NCBI RefSeq assembly: GCF_008831075.1
Contig: NZ_WBJX01000001.1
Location: 186,001-250,000 of the forward strand
DNA from: Pseudoclavibacter terrae
GTDB lineage: Bacteria; Actinomycetota; Actinomycetes; Actinomycetales; Microbacteriaceae
Reading direction: 5' to 3'
DNA: 64,000 nucleotides
Shown here: in pieces, positions 46,923 through 55,922 of the stretch
How the letters are laid out: every line of letters begins with the position of its first letter
Position numbering within the stretch: position 1 is the first letter of the stretch
The notes under the pieces: generated by a model
Database searches by the model: none
What the model was told of the DNA's origin: nothing
Seen by the model: only the letters and a program-made list of their open reading frames with translations
Program-made: the position numbers and the translations under genes

Positions 46923-47552
46923 TCACGCATCCACGGCCGGTGCCGACGCCGGACTGGGCGCGGCCTTCCGCCGGTGCCGACGACCGGAGATGAGCCCCGG
47001 GTACGCCTTGTGGACGCCGCGCGCGATGAGCGCCGCGATGACCGCCTTCGCCAGGTCGCCCGGCAGGAAGGCGAGCGCAGAGAGCGCCGCGGCGCCGACG
47101 CCGATCTTGGCCATGAGGGCGACGCCGATGATGCCGGGAACGTAGAGCACGAACACACCCCCGACCACGGTCGCAAGGATGCCGGGCAGAAGGCGGAACG
47201 GGGTCCCGAAGCGTTCGACGAGCCATCCGACGGCGAAGGCCGCGATGGGGAAGCCGATGAAGTAGCCGACAGTGGGGCTCGCGAGCACCGCCAGCCCGCC
47301 CCGGCCGCCGGCGAGCAGCGGGAGCCCCGCGAGCACGAGCACGTTGAAGAGCAGCATCGCGGAGAACCCGCGCTTCGACCCGAGTACTGCGCCCGCGAGC
47401 ATCACGCCCAGCGTCTGCAACGTGATCGGCACCCCGGGGCCGGGGATCGTGATCGCCGGCACCACGCCGAGGGCCGCCACGATGCCCGCGAACACGGCGA
47501 TCTGCGTCAGGTCCCGGGTTCGGTTGCGGGGTGCGAGGGGTGCGTCGGTCAT
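46923..47552 (-). CDS. bioY: Biotin transporter BioY
   Basis: 209-residue S component for biotin with six helices. GPGVPITLQTLGVMLAGAVLGSKRG (in part PITLQTLGVMLAG) is the diagnostic BioY block, and GGRGGLAVLASPTVGYFIGFPIAA follows. First gene of bioY-bioM-bioN. The 25-residue C-terminal tail is basic and low complexity. Confidence 0.95.
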   Translation of the reverse strand: MTDAPLAPRNRTRDLTQIAVFAGIVAALGVVPAITIPGPGVPITLQTLGVMLAGAVLGSKRGFSAMLLFNVLVLAGLPLLAGGRGGLAVLASPTVGYFIGFPIAAFAVGWLVERFGTPFRLLPGILATVVGGVFVLYVPGIIGVALMAKIGVGAAALSALAFLPGDLAKAVIAALIARGVHKAYPGLISGRRHRRKAAPSPASAPAVDA

Positions 47553-47617
47553 GCGAGGACTCTACCGGCGCCCCGCCCTGGCGCCCGCCCCGCGCCCGGC
47601 GTCTCGCGTCCCGCGAC

Positions 47618-47669
47618 ACATGTGGAAAACGCATGCTCGTTTCGCAACGAGCATGCGTTTCCCAGATGT
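47618..47669. repeat. 52-bp palindromic element, ACATG family, copy 3
   Basis: Begins ACATGTGGAAAACGCATGC and ends AGATGT, with arms AACGCATGCTCGTT and AACGAGCATGCGTT. Same 52-bp length and ends as the copies at 23446 and 23539. 77 bp after the purF stop. Confidence 0.85.
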
Positions 47670-47693
47670 CTGGCCCCGTCGGGCGGCAAGGAT

Positions 47694-47724
<31 letters not shown>

Positions 47725-47746
47725 CTGCAGCGTGCCGCCGTGCTGG

Positions 47747-49204
47747 CTAGCTCTTCGTGTTGAGCTCGAGCCAGGCGAGGTACTCGGGGGTGACGGTTCC
47801 GGTGACGTAGGTGCCGTCGAAGCAGCTCATGTCGAGCTCCTTCACGTTCGAGCCCTCGGTGATGGCCGTGAACAGGTCGCTGACCTCCTGGTAGACGAGG
47901 CGGTCTGCGCTGATGACCGACGCGATCTCCTCGATCGAGCGGCCGGATGCGACGAGCTCGCCGCGCGATGGCATGTTGATGCCGTACACGTGCGGGTAGC
48001 GGACCGGGGGAGCGGCGGAGGCGAACGTCACCGAGTTGGCGCCGGCCTGCCGGGCCATCTCGACGATCTCCTTCGAGGTCGTGCCGCGCACGATGGAGTC
48101 GTCGACGAGCAGCACGTTCTTGCCGCGGAACTCGGTTGGGAGCGCGTTGAGCTTCTGGCGCACCGACTTCTTGCGCACCTTCTGCCCAGGCATGATGAAC
48201 GTGCGGCCCACGTAGCGGTTCTTGTAGAAGCCCTCGCGGTAGTCGATGCCGAGGGTCTTCGCCATCTCCATCGCCGTGGGGCGGCCCGAGTCCGGGATGG
48301 GCATGACCACGTCGATGTCGCCGGCGCTGATGCTGCGCTCGACGTTCGCGGCGAGGGTCTTCCCCATGCGCAGGCGCGATTCGTAGATGGAGATGCCGTT
48401 CATGACGGAGTCGGGGCGCGCGAGGTACACGTACTCGAACGAGCAGGGCACGAGGCGCGGGTTCACGGCGCACTGGCGTGAGAACAGCTCGCCGCCCATG
48501 GAGATGAAGATGGCCTCGCCGGGCTCGACGTCGCGGACCAGGTCGTAGCCGCCCGACTCGAGCACGAGCGACTCGGACGCGACGACCCACTCGTCGCGGC
48601 CGTGCTCGTCGTCGCGGCGACCGAGGACGAGGGGGCGGATGCCGAACGGGTCGCGGAAGGCGAGCAGCCCGTATCCGGAGATGAGGGCGACGGATGCGTA
48701 CGAGCCCTCGACCCGGTCGTGCAGGCGGGAGATCGAGTCGAACAGGTCGTCCGGGGTGAGGTCGTCGCCGTTGATGCCGTGCTGCAGCTCGTTCGCGAGG
48801 ACGTTGAGCAGCAGCTCGGTGTCGCTCGACGAGTTCAGGTGGCGGCGGTCGACGTTGAAGAGCTCCTTGCGCAGCTCTCGCGTGTTGGTGAGGTTGCCGT
48901 TGTGCACGAGGACGATGCCGTACGGCGCGTTCACGTAGAACGGCTGCACCTCGTCGTCGCTCTTCGCGCTGCCAGCCGTCGCGTAGCGGACGTGGCCGAG
49001 GCCGACGTTGCCGAGCAGGTTGCGCATGTCACGGGTGCGGTAGCCCTCGCGGACCTGCCCCTTGACCTTCGCGATGTGGAACGTGTCCCCGTCAGCCGTC
49101 GCGATGCCGGACGAATCCTGGCCGCGATGCTGCAGGAGCAGGAGGGAATCGTAGATCTGTTGGTTGACGGGACTGGTCGAGACGTGACCAACAATGCCGC
49201 ACAC
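47747..49204 (-). CDS. purF: Amidophosphoribosyltransferase
   Basis: 485-residue PurF, first committed enzyme of purine synthesis. The N-terminal nucleophile follows Met1 (MCGIVGHV), HRGQDSSGIA and NGNLTN belong to the glutaminase domain, and VLLVDDSIVRGTTSKEIV is the PRPP loop. Divergent from purM with 200 bp between, so both may share a regulated promoter space. Confidence 0.97.
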   Translation of the reverse strand: MCGIVGHVSTSPVNQQIYDSLLLLQHRGQDSSGIATADGDTFHIAKVKGQVREGYRTRDMRNLLGNVGLGHVRYATAGSAKSDDEVQPFYVNAPYGIVLVHNGNLTNTRELRKELFNVDRRHLNSSSDTELLLNVLANELQHGINGDDLTPDDLFDSISRLHDRVEGSYASVALISGYGLLAFRDPFGIRPLVLGRRDDEHGRDEWVVASESLVLESGGYDLVRDVEPGEAIFISMGGELFSRQCAVNPRLVPCSFEYVYLARPDSVMNGISIYESRLRMGKTLAANVERSISAGDIDVVMPIPDSGRPTAMEMAKTLGIDYREGFYKNRYVGRTFIMPGQKVRKKSVRQKLNALPTEFRGKNVLLVDDSIVRGTTSKEIVEMARQAGANSVTFASAAPPVRYPHVYGINMPSRGELVASGRSIEEIASVISADRLVYQEVSDLFTAITEGSNVKELDMSCFDGTYVTGTVTPEYLAWLELNTKS

Positions 49205-49404
49205 GCTGGGGGAGCTCCAAGCACAGGTAAGCGCGCCCGTGAGGGCCCGATTTCAAGGAGGCCCACGAGGGGCCCTGAACGATGTTTCGATTTTGTCACA
49301 GCTGGCGGGTCCGCGCGCACCAGCGTGGGAAGGGTTCGCTTCCGGCGTCACCCTCGCGGCGGGCTAGGCTGTTGGGCGCATCCCCCCGAGGAAAGGGCAT
49401 CCCT

Positions 49405-50511
49405 GTGTCAGGCAACGACCTCTACGCCGCCGCTGGCGTCGACACCCGCGCGGGCGACACCGCCGTCGAGCTCATGAAGCGCGCCGTCCAGGCGACCCAC
49501 GGACCAGAAGTGCTCGGCGGCGTCGGCGGATTCGCGGGCCTCTTCGACGCGTCGCGTCTGACGTCGTTCACGAAGCCCATCCTCGCCACGTCGACGGACG
49601 GCGTCGGTACGAAGGTCGCGATCGCGCAGGCCATCGACAAGCACGACACCATCGGCCAGGACCTCGTGGCGATGGTCGTCGACGACATCATCGTCGTGGG
49701 CGCGGAGCCCCTCTTCATGACCGACTACATCGCCTGCGGCCGCGTGGTGCCTGAGCGCATCGCCTCGATCGTCGAGGGCATCGCGAAGGCGTGCGCCGAG
49801 ACCGGCACCGCGCTGACCGGCGGCGAGACGGCAGAGCACCCCGGCCTTCTCGGGCCAGACGATTACGACGTGGCAGGTGCCGCAGTCGGCGTCGTCGAGG
49901 CCGACCGGATGCTCGGACCAGAGCGCGTGCAGCACGGCGACGTCGTCATCTCGATCGCGTCGAGCGGCCTCCACTCGAACGGCTACTCGCTGGTTCGCCG
50001 CATCATCGCCGACCAGGGTCTCGCCTTCACGGACACCTCAGCAGAGCTGGGCGGGGTCGTCGGCGAAGTGCTCCTCGAGCCGACGCGCCTCTACACCGGC
50101 CCGCTCGTCCGTCTTCTTGCCGAGCCAGCGCTCGACGGCGCCGTGCACGCCTTCAGCCACGTCACCGGCGGCGGCATCGCCGCGAACCTCGCCCGCGTCC
50201 TCCCGCAGGGAGCGTGGATCGAGCTCGACCGCGGCGCCTGGTCCCCGAACGACATCTTCGTCGTCCTCTCGGGCTTCGCCGGCACCGACCTCGAGTCGAC
50301 GGAAGGCACCTGGAACCTCGGCATCGGCATGTTCGCGGTCGTCGACGCGCAGCGTGCATCCGCGGTCGTCGAGTGGCTCGAGGCCGCTGGCCTCCCCTCC
50401 TGGGTCGCCGGCACCATCTCGACCGAGGCCCGCGACTTCGACGGCTTCGAGCAGGGCGCCAAGGGCGTCGACGGCGGCGCCGTGCGTCTCGTCGGCAGCT
50501 ACGCCGGCTAG
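49405..50511 (+). CDS. purM: Phosphoribosylformylglycinamidine cyclo-ligase (AIR synthase)
   Basis: 368-residue PurM. LATSTDGVGTKVAIA, GEPLF-like VGAEPLFMTDYIACG, GETAEHPG and GLHSNGYSLVRRI are signatures. I chose GTG 49405 with GAGGAAAGGG upstream; the frame upstream to 49282 is not supported. Converts FGAM to AIR. Confidence 0.96.
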   Translation: MSGNDLYAAAGVDTRAGDTAVELMKRAVQATHGPEVLGGVGGFAGLFDASRLTSFTKPILATSTDGVGTKVAIAQAIDKHDTIGQDLVAMVVDDIIVVGAEPLFMTDYIACGRVVPERIASIVEGIAKACAETGTALTGGETAEHPGLLGPDDYDVAGAAVGVVEADRMLGPERVQHGDVVISIASSGLHSNGYSLVRRIIADQGLAFTDTSAELGGVVGEVLLEPTRLYTGPLVRLLAEPALDGAVHAFSHVTGGGIAANLARVLPQGAWIELDRGAWSPNDIFVVLSGFAGTDLESTEGTWNLGIGMFAVVDAQRASAVVEWLEAAGLPSWVAGTISTEARDFDGFEQGAKGVDGGAVRLVGSYAG

Positions 50512-50554
50512 CAGGACGGGAGTCGCCGCTTCTCTCGGACGCGCGAGGTGGCGC

Positions 50555-50578
50555 GGGCACGGGCACGGGCACGGGCAC
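50555..50578. repeat. GGGCAC hexamer x4
   Basis: Four perfect GGGCAC units 44 bp after the purM stop. Confidence 0.9.
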
Positions 50579-50596
50579 GCTGGTCTTCGCGCGGCC

Positions 50597-50674
50597 TGAC
50601 CAACATCAGTGCGATAAACGTGCTTCGAGGGCGTTTCGGCGCTCTCGGGCCCGATATTGCACTGATGTTGGACA
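50597..50674. repeat. 78-bp palindromic element, TGTCCAACAT family
   Basis: Left arm TGACCAACATCAGTGCGAT, right arm ATTGCACTGATGTTGGACA; 78 bp. Followed after 47 bp by a copy of the other 78-bp family. Confidence 0.88.
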
Positions 50675-50721
50675 GGCGTTCGCGCAACGTCGAAGCGGCG
50701 CCCGGAAGATCCGCGCCCACC

Positions 50722-50799
50722 TGGCCAAGGTCCGTGATGAAACGGCCGGGTTCGCGCGTTGCGGCGTCTCCGGCGCTCATCGATCCCGGAAGTCGGACA
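50722..50799. repeat. 78-bp palindromic element, TGGCCAACTT family
   Basis: Left arm TGGCCAAGGTCCGTGATG, right end CCGGAAGTCGGACA; 78 bp, 45 bp from the end of the convergent asparaginase gene. Confidence 0.75.
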
Positions 50800-50843
50800 G
50801 GCGTCCGTGATGGCTGCGCTCAGCCGCGGCGCCCGCCGCCCGA

Positions 50844-51791
50844 CTACTCGGCGGCGAACGCCGCCGCGATGTCCTCGCTCGTGGCCTCGTTGGCGAGGAG
50901 GGCGGCGAGCAGGATGCGCGCCTGCCCGGCGCGCAGGACCGCCGCGTGAATGGCGCCGACGACCGCGAGGTCGTGCCCGCCCCCGCCTCCGCCGTAGCTG
51001 GCCTTGAGGACGCCGAAGGGCACCCGGCTGGACACGACGAGCGGGATGTCGGACGCCTGGCATTCCCATGCGGCGGAGACGATGCTCTGGCTGGCGTTGC
51101 CGGAGCCGAGGCCGACGAGCACGATGCCCTGCACGCCGGCTTCGAGGCTCGCGTGCAGGTGCGTGGCGTCGCCGCCCGGCATGACGGCGACGGTGTCGAC
51201 GCGCATTCCGGTGACCGGCGCCGGCAGATGCAGCCGGCGGGCGGGCCTGTCGGTGACGCTCCGGAACGCATCCGCCCGGTCTGCGGATGCCTTCGTGAGG
51301 CCCCACGCCTTGAGCAGTCGGCCGCCGAACGCGACGAGCACGCCTCGCCCGCGATTGGCGGGGTCGAGCGCGGCGGCGAGGGCTGCGGCGACGTTCGCGG
51401 GACCGTCCGGCGCCTCAGACTCGGCGGTGAACTGCGAACCGGTGAAGATGACGGGCTTCGAGCTCTTGAGCTGCAGGTCGGTGAGCAGCGACGACTCCTC
51501 CATGGAGTCGGTGCCGTGCAGCACGATGACGGCGCTGACCTCGTCATCCTCAACCTGGCGGCGCACCTCGTCGCTGATGGACTGCATGTCGCCGAGGGTG
51601 AGGCTCGACGAGTCGACGGCCATGAGGTTCACGGGCCGCAGGCGGGCGCCGGGCGCGTCTGCCCCTGCGAGCAGCGCATCCGCGCCGAGACTGGGCGTCG
51701 TCGCCCCCGAGGCGGTTGTCGTGCTGGCGATGGTGCCGCCCGTCGCGATGACGGCGATGAGGGGAAGAGGCGCAGTGGTCGTCACGGTCAC
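50844..51791 (-). CDS. Asparaginase
   Basis: 315-residue asparaginase/glutaminase family enzyme. VIATGGTIASTTT holds the first catalytic Thr and VLHGTDSMEES the second Thr-Asp pair. No signal peptide, so cytoplasmic. GTG 51791 begins the family N-terminus; the longer frame adds 40 unsupported residues. Hydrolyses L-asparagine to aspartate and ammonia. Divergent from the quaternary-amine transporter operon. Confidence 0.92.
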   Translation of the reverse strand: MTVTTTAPLPLIAVIATGGTIASTTTASGATTPSLGADALLAGADAPGARLRPVNLMAVDSSSLTLGDMQSISDEVRRQVEDDEVSAVIVLHGTDSMEESSLLTDLQLKSSKPVIFTGSQFTAESEAPDGPANVAAALAAALDPANRGRGVLVAFGGRLLKAWGLTKASADRADAFRSVTDRPARRLHLPAPVTGMRVDTVAVMPGGDATHLHASLEAGVQGIVLVGLGSGNASQSIVSAAWECQASDIPLVVSSRVPFGVLKASYGGGGGGHDLAVVGAIHAAVLRAGQARILLAALLANEATSEDIAAAFAAE

Positions 51792-52028
51792 ATGTCTACC
51801 CGGTTTCGCTGGGGCGTGCGCTGGGGACGGCTTCGCCGACGTCGCCGAGATCCAATCGAGATGCGCGGCGCGAGTCGAGGGAACACGGGTGCTTTCCCGT
51901 GCGTTGGGCACGTAACACAGAGTTAATTCGCGCCTTCCGGGAAGCGCGTCCCGAATTCATGGGGCACATTCCTAAGATGGCCGCACATCACTGATGTTCT
52001 GGCTACCGCCGAAGATAGGGAAACCCCA

Positions 52029-52964
52029 ATGCAGAAGACACGCCTGATCACTGGAGGCATCGCCGCGCTCGCAGCGATCGGTCTCCTCTCAGCCTGCTCG
52101 AACCCGACCGCCCCCGACGCTGGAACGGACGAGGGAGCAGCGTCCGGCGACACCATCGTCGTCTCCTCGGCGAACTTCCCGGAGTCGGAGATCATCGGCA
52201 ACCTGTACGCGGAAGCGCTCAAGGATGCCGGCTTCACCGTCGAGACGCAGTTCAACATCGGCTCGCGCGAGGCGTACATCCCGGCGCTGTCGGACGGATC
52301 GATCGACCTGATCCCCGACTACACCGGCAACCTGCTCATCTTCCTCGACCCCGAGGCGGACACGGCGGACGCGGAGACCATCAACACGGGTCTCACCGCG
52401 GCACTCGAGGCGGAGGGCCTCACGGGCCTCACCCCGGCCGAGGCCGAGGACAAGGACGCGGTCGTCGTCACGAAGGAGACCGCTGAGAAGTGGAACCTGA
52501 CGACCATCGCCGACCTCGCCGCGCACAACGCCGAGATCACCTACGGTGCCCCGGCGGAGTTCCAGGAGCGCCCCCAGGGCCTGCCCGGCCTGAAGGCGAA
52601 CTACGGCGTCGAGCCCAGCGCCTTCACCCCCATCGCCGACGGTGGCGGACCGGCAACGGTCGACGCGCTCGTCAGCGGACAGGTGCAGGTGGCGAACATC
52701 TTCACCACGTCGCCCGCGATCGTCGAGAACGACCTGGTCGTGCTCGAGGACCCGAAGAACAACTTCCCGGCGCAGCAGGTCGTCCCTGTCGGCAACACCG
52801 AGAAGCTCACCCCCGAGGTCGCTGAGGTCATCGACGCCATCTCGGCGCAGCTGACCACTGAGGAGCTCATCGCGCTGAACACGCGCGTCTCGGGCGAGGA
52901 GAAGGTCGAGCCGACCAAGGCCGCGACCGACTGGCTCACCGAGAAGGGCCTCCTCGGCGCGTAA
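52029..52964 (+). CDS. Quaternary-amine ABC transporter substrate-binding lipoprotein
   Basis: 311-residue OpuC/OsmX-type binding protein. A lipoprotein signal peptide ends in LLSAC with Cys23 as the lipid anchor. VVSSANFPESEIIGNLYAEAL and DLIPDYTGNLLIFL are family blocks for glycine-betaine/choline/carnitine binders. The group also includes the ergothioneine-binding EgtU. AGGGAAA precedes ATG. A lyase gene follows before the ATPase and permeases, so the ligand is probably the lyase substrate, a trimethylammonium betaine such as ergothioneine. This specificity is inferred. Confidence 0.9.
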   Translation: MQKTRLITGGIAALAAIGLLSACSNPTAPDAGTDEGAASGDTIVVSSANFPESEIIGNLYAEALKDAGFTVETQFNIGSREAYIPALSDGSIDLIPDYTGNLLIFLDPEADTADAETINTGLTAALEAEGLTGLTPAEAEDKDAVVVTKETAEKWNLTTIADLAAHNAEITYGAPAEFQERPQGLPGLKANYGVEPSAFTPIADGGGPATVDALVSGQVQVANIFTTSPAIVENDLVVLEDPKNNFPAQQVVPVGNTEKLTPEVAEVIDAISAQLTTEELIALNTRVSGEEKVEPTKAATDWLTEKGLLGA

Positions 52965-52995
52965 GCACCGGGGCACCCGCTCGACCGCCCGGAGG

Positions 52996-53030
52996 GTGGA
53001 TGCGTCCGGCCACGCGCCGTCCGCATCCAC
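52996..53030 (+). promoter_or_regulatory. Intra-operon stem-loop after the binding protein
   Basis: GTGGATGCG (52996-53004) pairs with CGCATCCAC (53022-53030) around a 17-base loop, 32 bp after the binding-protein stop. It could reduce read-through or protect the upstream mRNA, giving more binding protein than transporter. Confidence 0.5.
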
Positions 53031-53125
53031 ACCTCCTGGCAGCACCACCAGGCACGACCGCCGAACCCACCTCCCCCGCTTTCTTCACCCCTCCAGTTCC
53101 AAGATCCACCAGAAGCGAGTTCCGG

Positions 53126-54808
53126 ATGCAGCAGCACGCAGACGCCGAGCAGCGGCCGCAAGTGCGCCCCACGATGCGCCCCAACAGGCGTGCCGCGCAG
53201 GCGAAGCGCTCGGTCACGGACGGGTCGTCCGCTGGCGTCAACGCGCTCGCGGGGACCAGCGCGGACGCGTCGCTGCCGCTCTCGAGCTTCGTCATCGGCC
53301 GCGACCGCATGACGCCGCGCATCCTGGAGCGGCTGGCGGTCACGGTCGGCCACCTCGACATCGACCCGCACGTCCGGGTCCGGCTCGCGGAGGCCCGCGG
53401 CGTCATCGAGAGCGTCATGGCGCGCGGCGAGCCCGCGTACGGCGTGAATCGCGGCCTCGGCCCGCTGCGCGACCAGGAGATTCCCGAGGAGCTGCAGCAC
53501 GCGTTCCAGCTGTTCGTCCTCGCGTCCCACGACGCGGCGGTCGGCAGGAACCTCACCCCGATCGAGGCTCGCTCCGTCATGCTCGCGCGCCTCGCCGTCA
53601 TGGCGCAGGGCAATTCGGGTGCGACGACGTCGCTCTTCGAGGGGCTGCGCTGCCTCCTCGAGTGCGGCGTGACCCCCGCCATCCCGTCAGAGGGCTCTGT
53701 CGGCGCGGCGGACCTCTCCATGCTCGCGGCGATCGGCAACGTGCTCGTCGGCCGCGGCCGGGTGCTCGACGAGACGGGCACGCAGACCGTCCCCGCTCGC
53801 GAGGCGCTCGCGACGGCAGGGCTCGTCCCGCTCGAGCTCGCCGCGAAGGACGGCCTCGCCCTCGTCGGCGCGAACGCCGCCTCGGTGGGCATCGCCGCCC
53901 TCACCTCCGTGCGACTCGACCGCTTCACCGCCTCAGCGGACCTCGTCGTCGCCCACACCTTCGATGCCCTCAACGGCAGCGTCAAGGGCTTCCAGGAGAA
54001 GGTCGTCGCGGCGCGACCCCACCCCGGTCAGATCCGCGCCGCCGCCCGCTTCCGCTCGCTCCTCGGCTCGAGTCGCGCCTACGGCCCCGCCACGGCAGGC
54101 TCACTGCAGGACCCCCTCTCCATGCGCACCGTCCCGCAGGTGCACGGCACGCTCATCGAGCAGGCGGATGTGCTGCGCGAGTCGGTCACGGTCGAGCTGA
54201 ACGCGCGCAGCGAGAACCCGTACATCGACGTCGACAACGACGTCATCATCTCCAACGGCAACTTCTCGACGATCCAGATGGCGATCACCGCCGACTCGGT
54301 CCGCCTCCTCCTCGCGCACTTCGGCATCATGAGCGAGCGGCGCTGCTCCCTCATGATCAGGCGCCTCCGCTCCGAGCGCTCGCTTGTCGAGCAGGTGCTG
54401 TCGATCGACGACGCCGAGCATCCCTTCGTGCCCGTCATCCTCGCGAACACGGCCTCGTCGCTCATGGCGCGACTCCAGCAGCTCGCGGCGCCCGTCTCGC
54501 ACCTCGGCGGGGTCGTCGGCGACGGCGTCGAAGACCACAACGCGCAGGGCTACCTCGCCGTGCGCCTCCTCGAGGACAGCCTGGAGGCCGCCGAGCGGCT
54601 CCTCGCCATCGAGGCGCTGCTCGCGGTCGGTGTGGGCGTCGCAGCCCCCGCGCCCTCCATGAAGGACCGCGCACCGCTCGTGGTGCAGCTCTCGAAGCGC
54701 ATCCGTGAGACGCTCGCCCTCAACGACCCCGCCATCATGACCTCTCAGCGAATCGACCGCGTGCGCGCCGACATCGCCGAGCTGAGCGAGCACGTGCAGG
54801 ACGCGTGA
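53126..54808 (+). CDS. MIO-less histidase-family lyase, probable ergothionase-type
   Basis: 560-residue member of the histidine/aromatic ammonia-lyase family. YGVNRGLGPL (Tyr105), QDPLSMRTVPQVHG, SENPYIDVDNDVIISNGNF and GIMSERR align with family blocks. The MIO-forming region GSVGASGDL is GSVGAADLSML here (residues 190-200): one residue is deleted and the Ala-Ser-Gly triad is absent, so the MIO electrophile cannot form. Elimination of a better leaving group such as trimethylamine, as in ergothionase, needs no MIO. Its gene lies inside the betaine transporter operon. ATG 53126 is my start; about 60 N-terminal residues are extra. Histidase is excluded by the motif; the exact substrate is inferred. 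Confidence 0.85.
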   Translation: MQQHADAEQRPQVRPTMRPNRRAAQAKRSVTDGSSAGVNALAGTSADASLPLSSFVIGRDRMTPRILERLAVTVGHLDIDPHVRVRLAEARGVIESVMARGEPAYGVNRGLGPLRDQEIPEELQHAFQLFVLASHDAAVGRNLTPIEARSVMLARLAVMAQGNSGATTSLFEGLRCLLECGVTPAIPSEGSVGAADLSMLAAIGNVLVGRGRVLDETGTQTVPAREALATAGLVPLELAAKDGLALVGANAASVGIAALTSVRLDRFTASADLVVAHTFDALNGSVKGFQEKVVAARPHPGQIRAAARFRSLLGSSRAYGPATAGSLQDPLSMRTVPQVHGTLIEQADVLRESVTVELNARSENPYIDVDNDVIISNGNFSTIQMAITADSVRLLLAHFGIMSERRCSLMIRRLRSERSLVEQVLSIDDAEHPFVPVILANTASSLMARLQQLAAPVSHLGGVVGDGVEDHNAQGYLAVRLLEDSLEAAERLLAIEALLAVGVGVAAPAPSMKDRAPLVVQLSKRIRETLALNDPAIMTSQRIDRVRADIAELSEHVQDA

Positions 54809-54857
54809 GCCGTCGGCTCTCGCACCAAGATCACCCCGTCCCCAGCCAAGGAGCAGC

Positions 54858-55922
54858 ATGATCACCTTCGAGAGCGTCACCAAGACGTATCCGGACGGCA
54901 CCACCGCGGTCAACGACCTCAGCCTCGACATCGAGGAAGGCTCCTTCACGGCGTTCGTCGGCCCCAGCGGATGCGGCAAGACGACGTCGATGCGCATGAT
55001 CAACAAGATGATCGACGCATCGAGCGGCCGCATCACGGTCGCGGGCAAGGACGTCGCGGATGTGCCCTCGACGCAGCTGCGCCTCGGCATCGGCTACGTC
55101 ATCCAGAACGCGGGACTCTTCCCGCATCGGACCGTGCTCGACAACGTCGCGACCGTGCTCCGGCTCAAGGGCGTGCCCGCGAAGGAGGCCCGCGCCAAGG
55201 CGATGGACGCCATCGAGCGGGTTCGCCTCCGCCCCGAGCTCGTGCACCGCTACCCCGCCGACCTGTCGGGCGGCCAGCAGCAGCGTGTGGGCGTGGCCCG
55301 CGCGCTCGCGGCCGACCCGCCCATCCTGCTCATGGACGAGCCGTTCAGCGCCGTCGACCCGGTCGTGCGTGACGAGCTGCAGCAGGAGATGATCCGCCTG
55401 CAGCGCGAGCTGAAGAAGACGATCGTGTTCGTGACGCACGACATCGACGAGGCCCTCATCCTCGGCGACAAGATCGCCGTCTTCGGCCCTGGCGGCGTGC
55501 TGCACCAGTACGCGGCGGCCGAGGAGGTCATGACGCGGCCGGCGAACACGTTCGTGTCCAGCATGATCTCGAAGGACCGCGGCTACCGCGCCCTCACGTT
55601 CCGGGATGCCGCGCTCACCGCGGAGCCCCTCGCCGAGCCGGTCGCCGGCATCATCAGCCTCGACCCCCACAACTCCGAGTGGTCGCTCGCCGTCGACGAC
55701 AACGGCCGCCCCGACGCCTGGCTGCACCGCGCGAGCTCGCTGCGCGTCCCCGTCGGCGCGGTCGTCACCCTCGACGACAACCTGCGCCGGTCGCTGGATG
55801 CGGTGCTCGCCTCCCCGGCGGGCCTGGCCGTCGTCGTCGACGAGGCCGGCGTCGCCGCCGGCGTCGTGCGCGGCGAGACGGTGTTCGCGCGCGTCGCCGA
55901 CTCGAGCGGCGACCGGTCATGA
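54858..55922 (+). CDS. Quaternary-amine ABC transporter ATPase
   Basis: 354-residue OpuCA/OsmV-type ATPase. Walker A GPSGCGKTTSMRMIN, Q-loop VIQNAGLFPH, signature DLSGGQQQRVGVARALA, Walker B ILLMDEPFSAVD and VTHDIDEA. The C-terminal about 90 residues resemble a degenerate CBS region. AAGGAG lies seven bases before ATG. The stop overlaps the first permease (ATGA). Confidence 0.93.
   Translation: MITFESVTKTYPDGTTAVNDLSLDIEEGSFTAFVGPSGCGKTTSMRMINKMIDASSGRITVAGKDVADVPSTQLRLGIGYVIQNAGLFPHRTVLDNVATVLRLKGVPAKEARAKAMDAIERVRLRPELVHRYPADLSGGQQQRVGVARALAADPPILLMDEPFSAVDPVVRDELQQEMIRLQRELKKTIVFVTHDIDEALILGDKIAVFGPGGVLHQYAAAEEVMTRPANTFVSSMISKDRGYRALTFRDAALTAEPLAEPVAGIISLDPHNSEWSLAVDDNGRPDAWLHRASSLRVPVGAVVTLDDNLRRSLDAVLASPAGLAVVVDEAGVAAGVVRGETVFARVADSSGDRS

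Larger units (their letters stand above)
50512..50843. other. Convergent junction with repeats
   Basis: 332 bp between purM and the asparaginase gene. Contains four GGGCAC units (50555-50578) and one copy each of the two 78-bp palindromic families; no gene seen. Confidence 0.75.
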
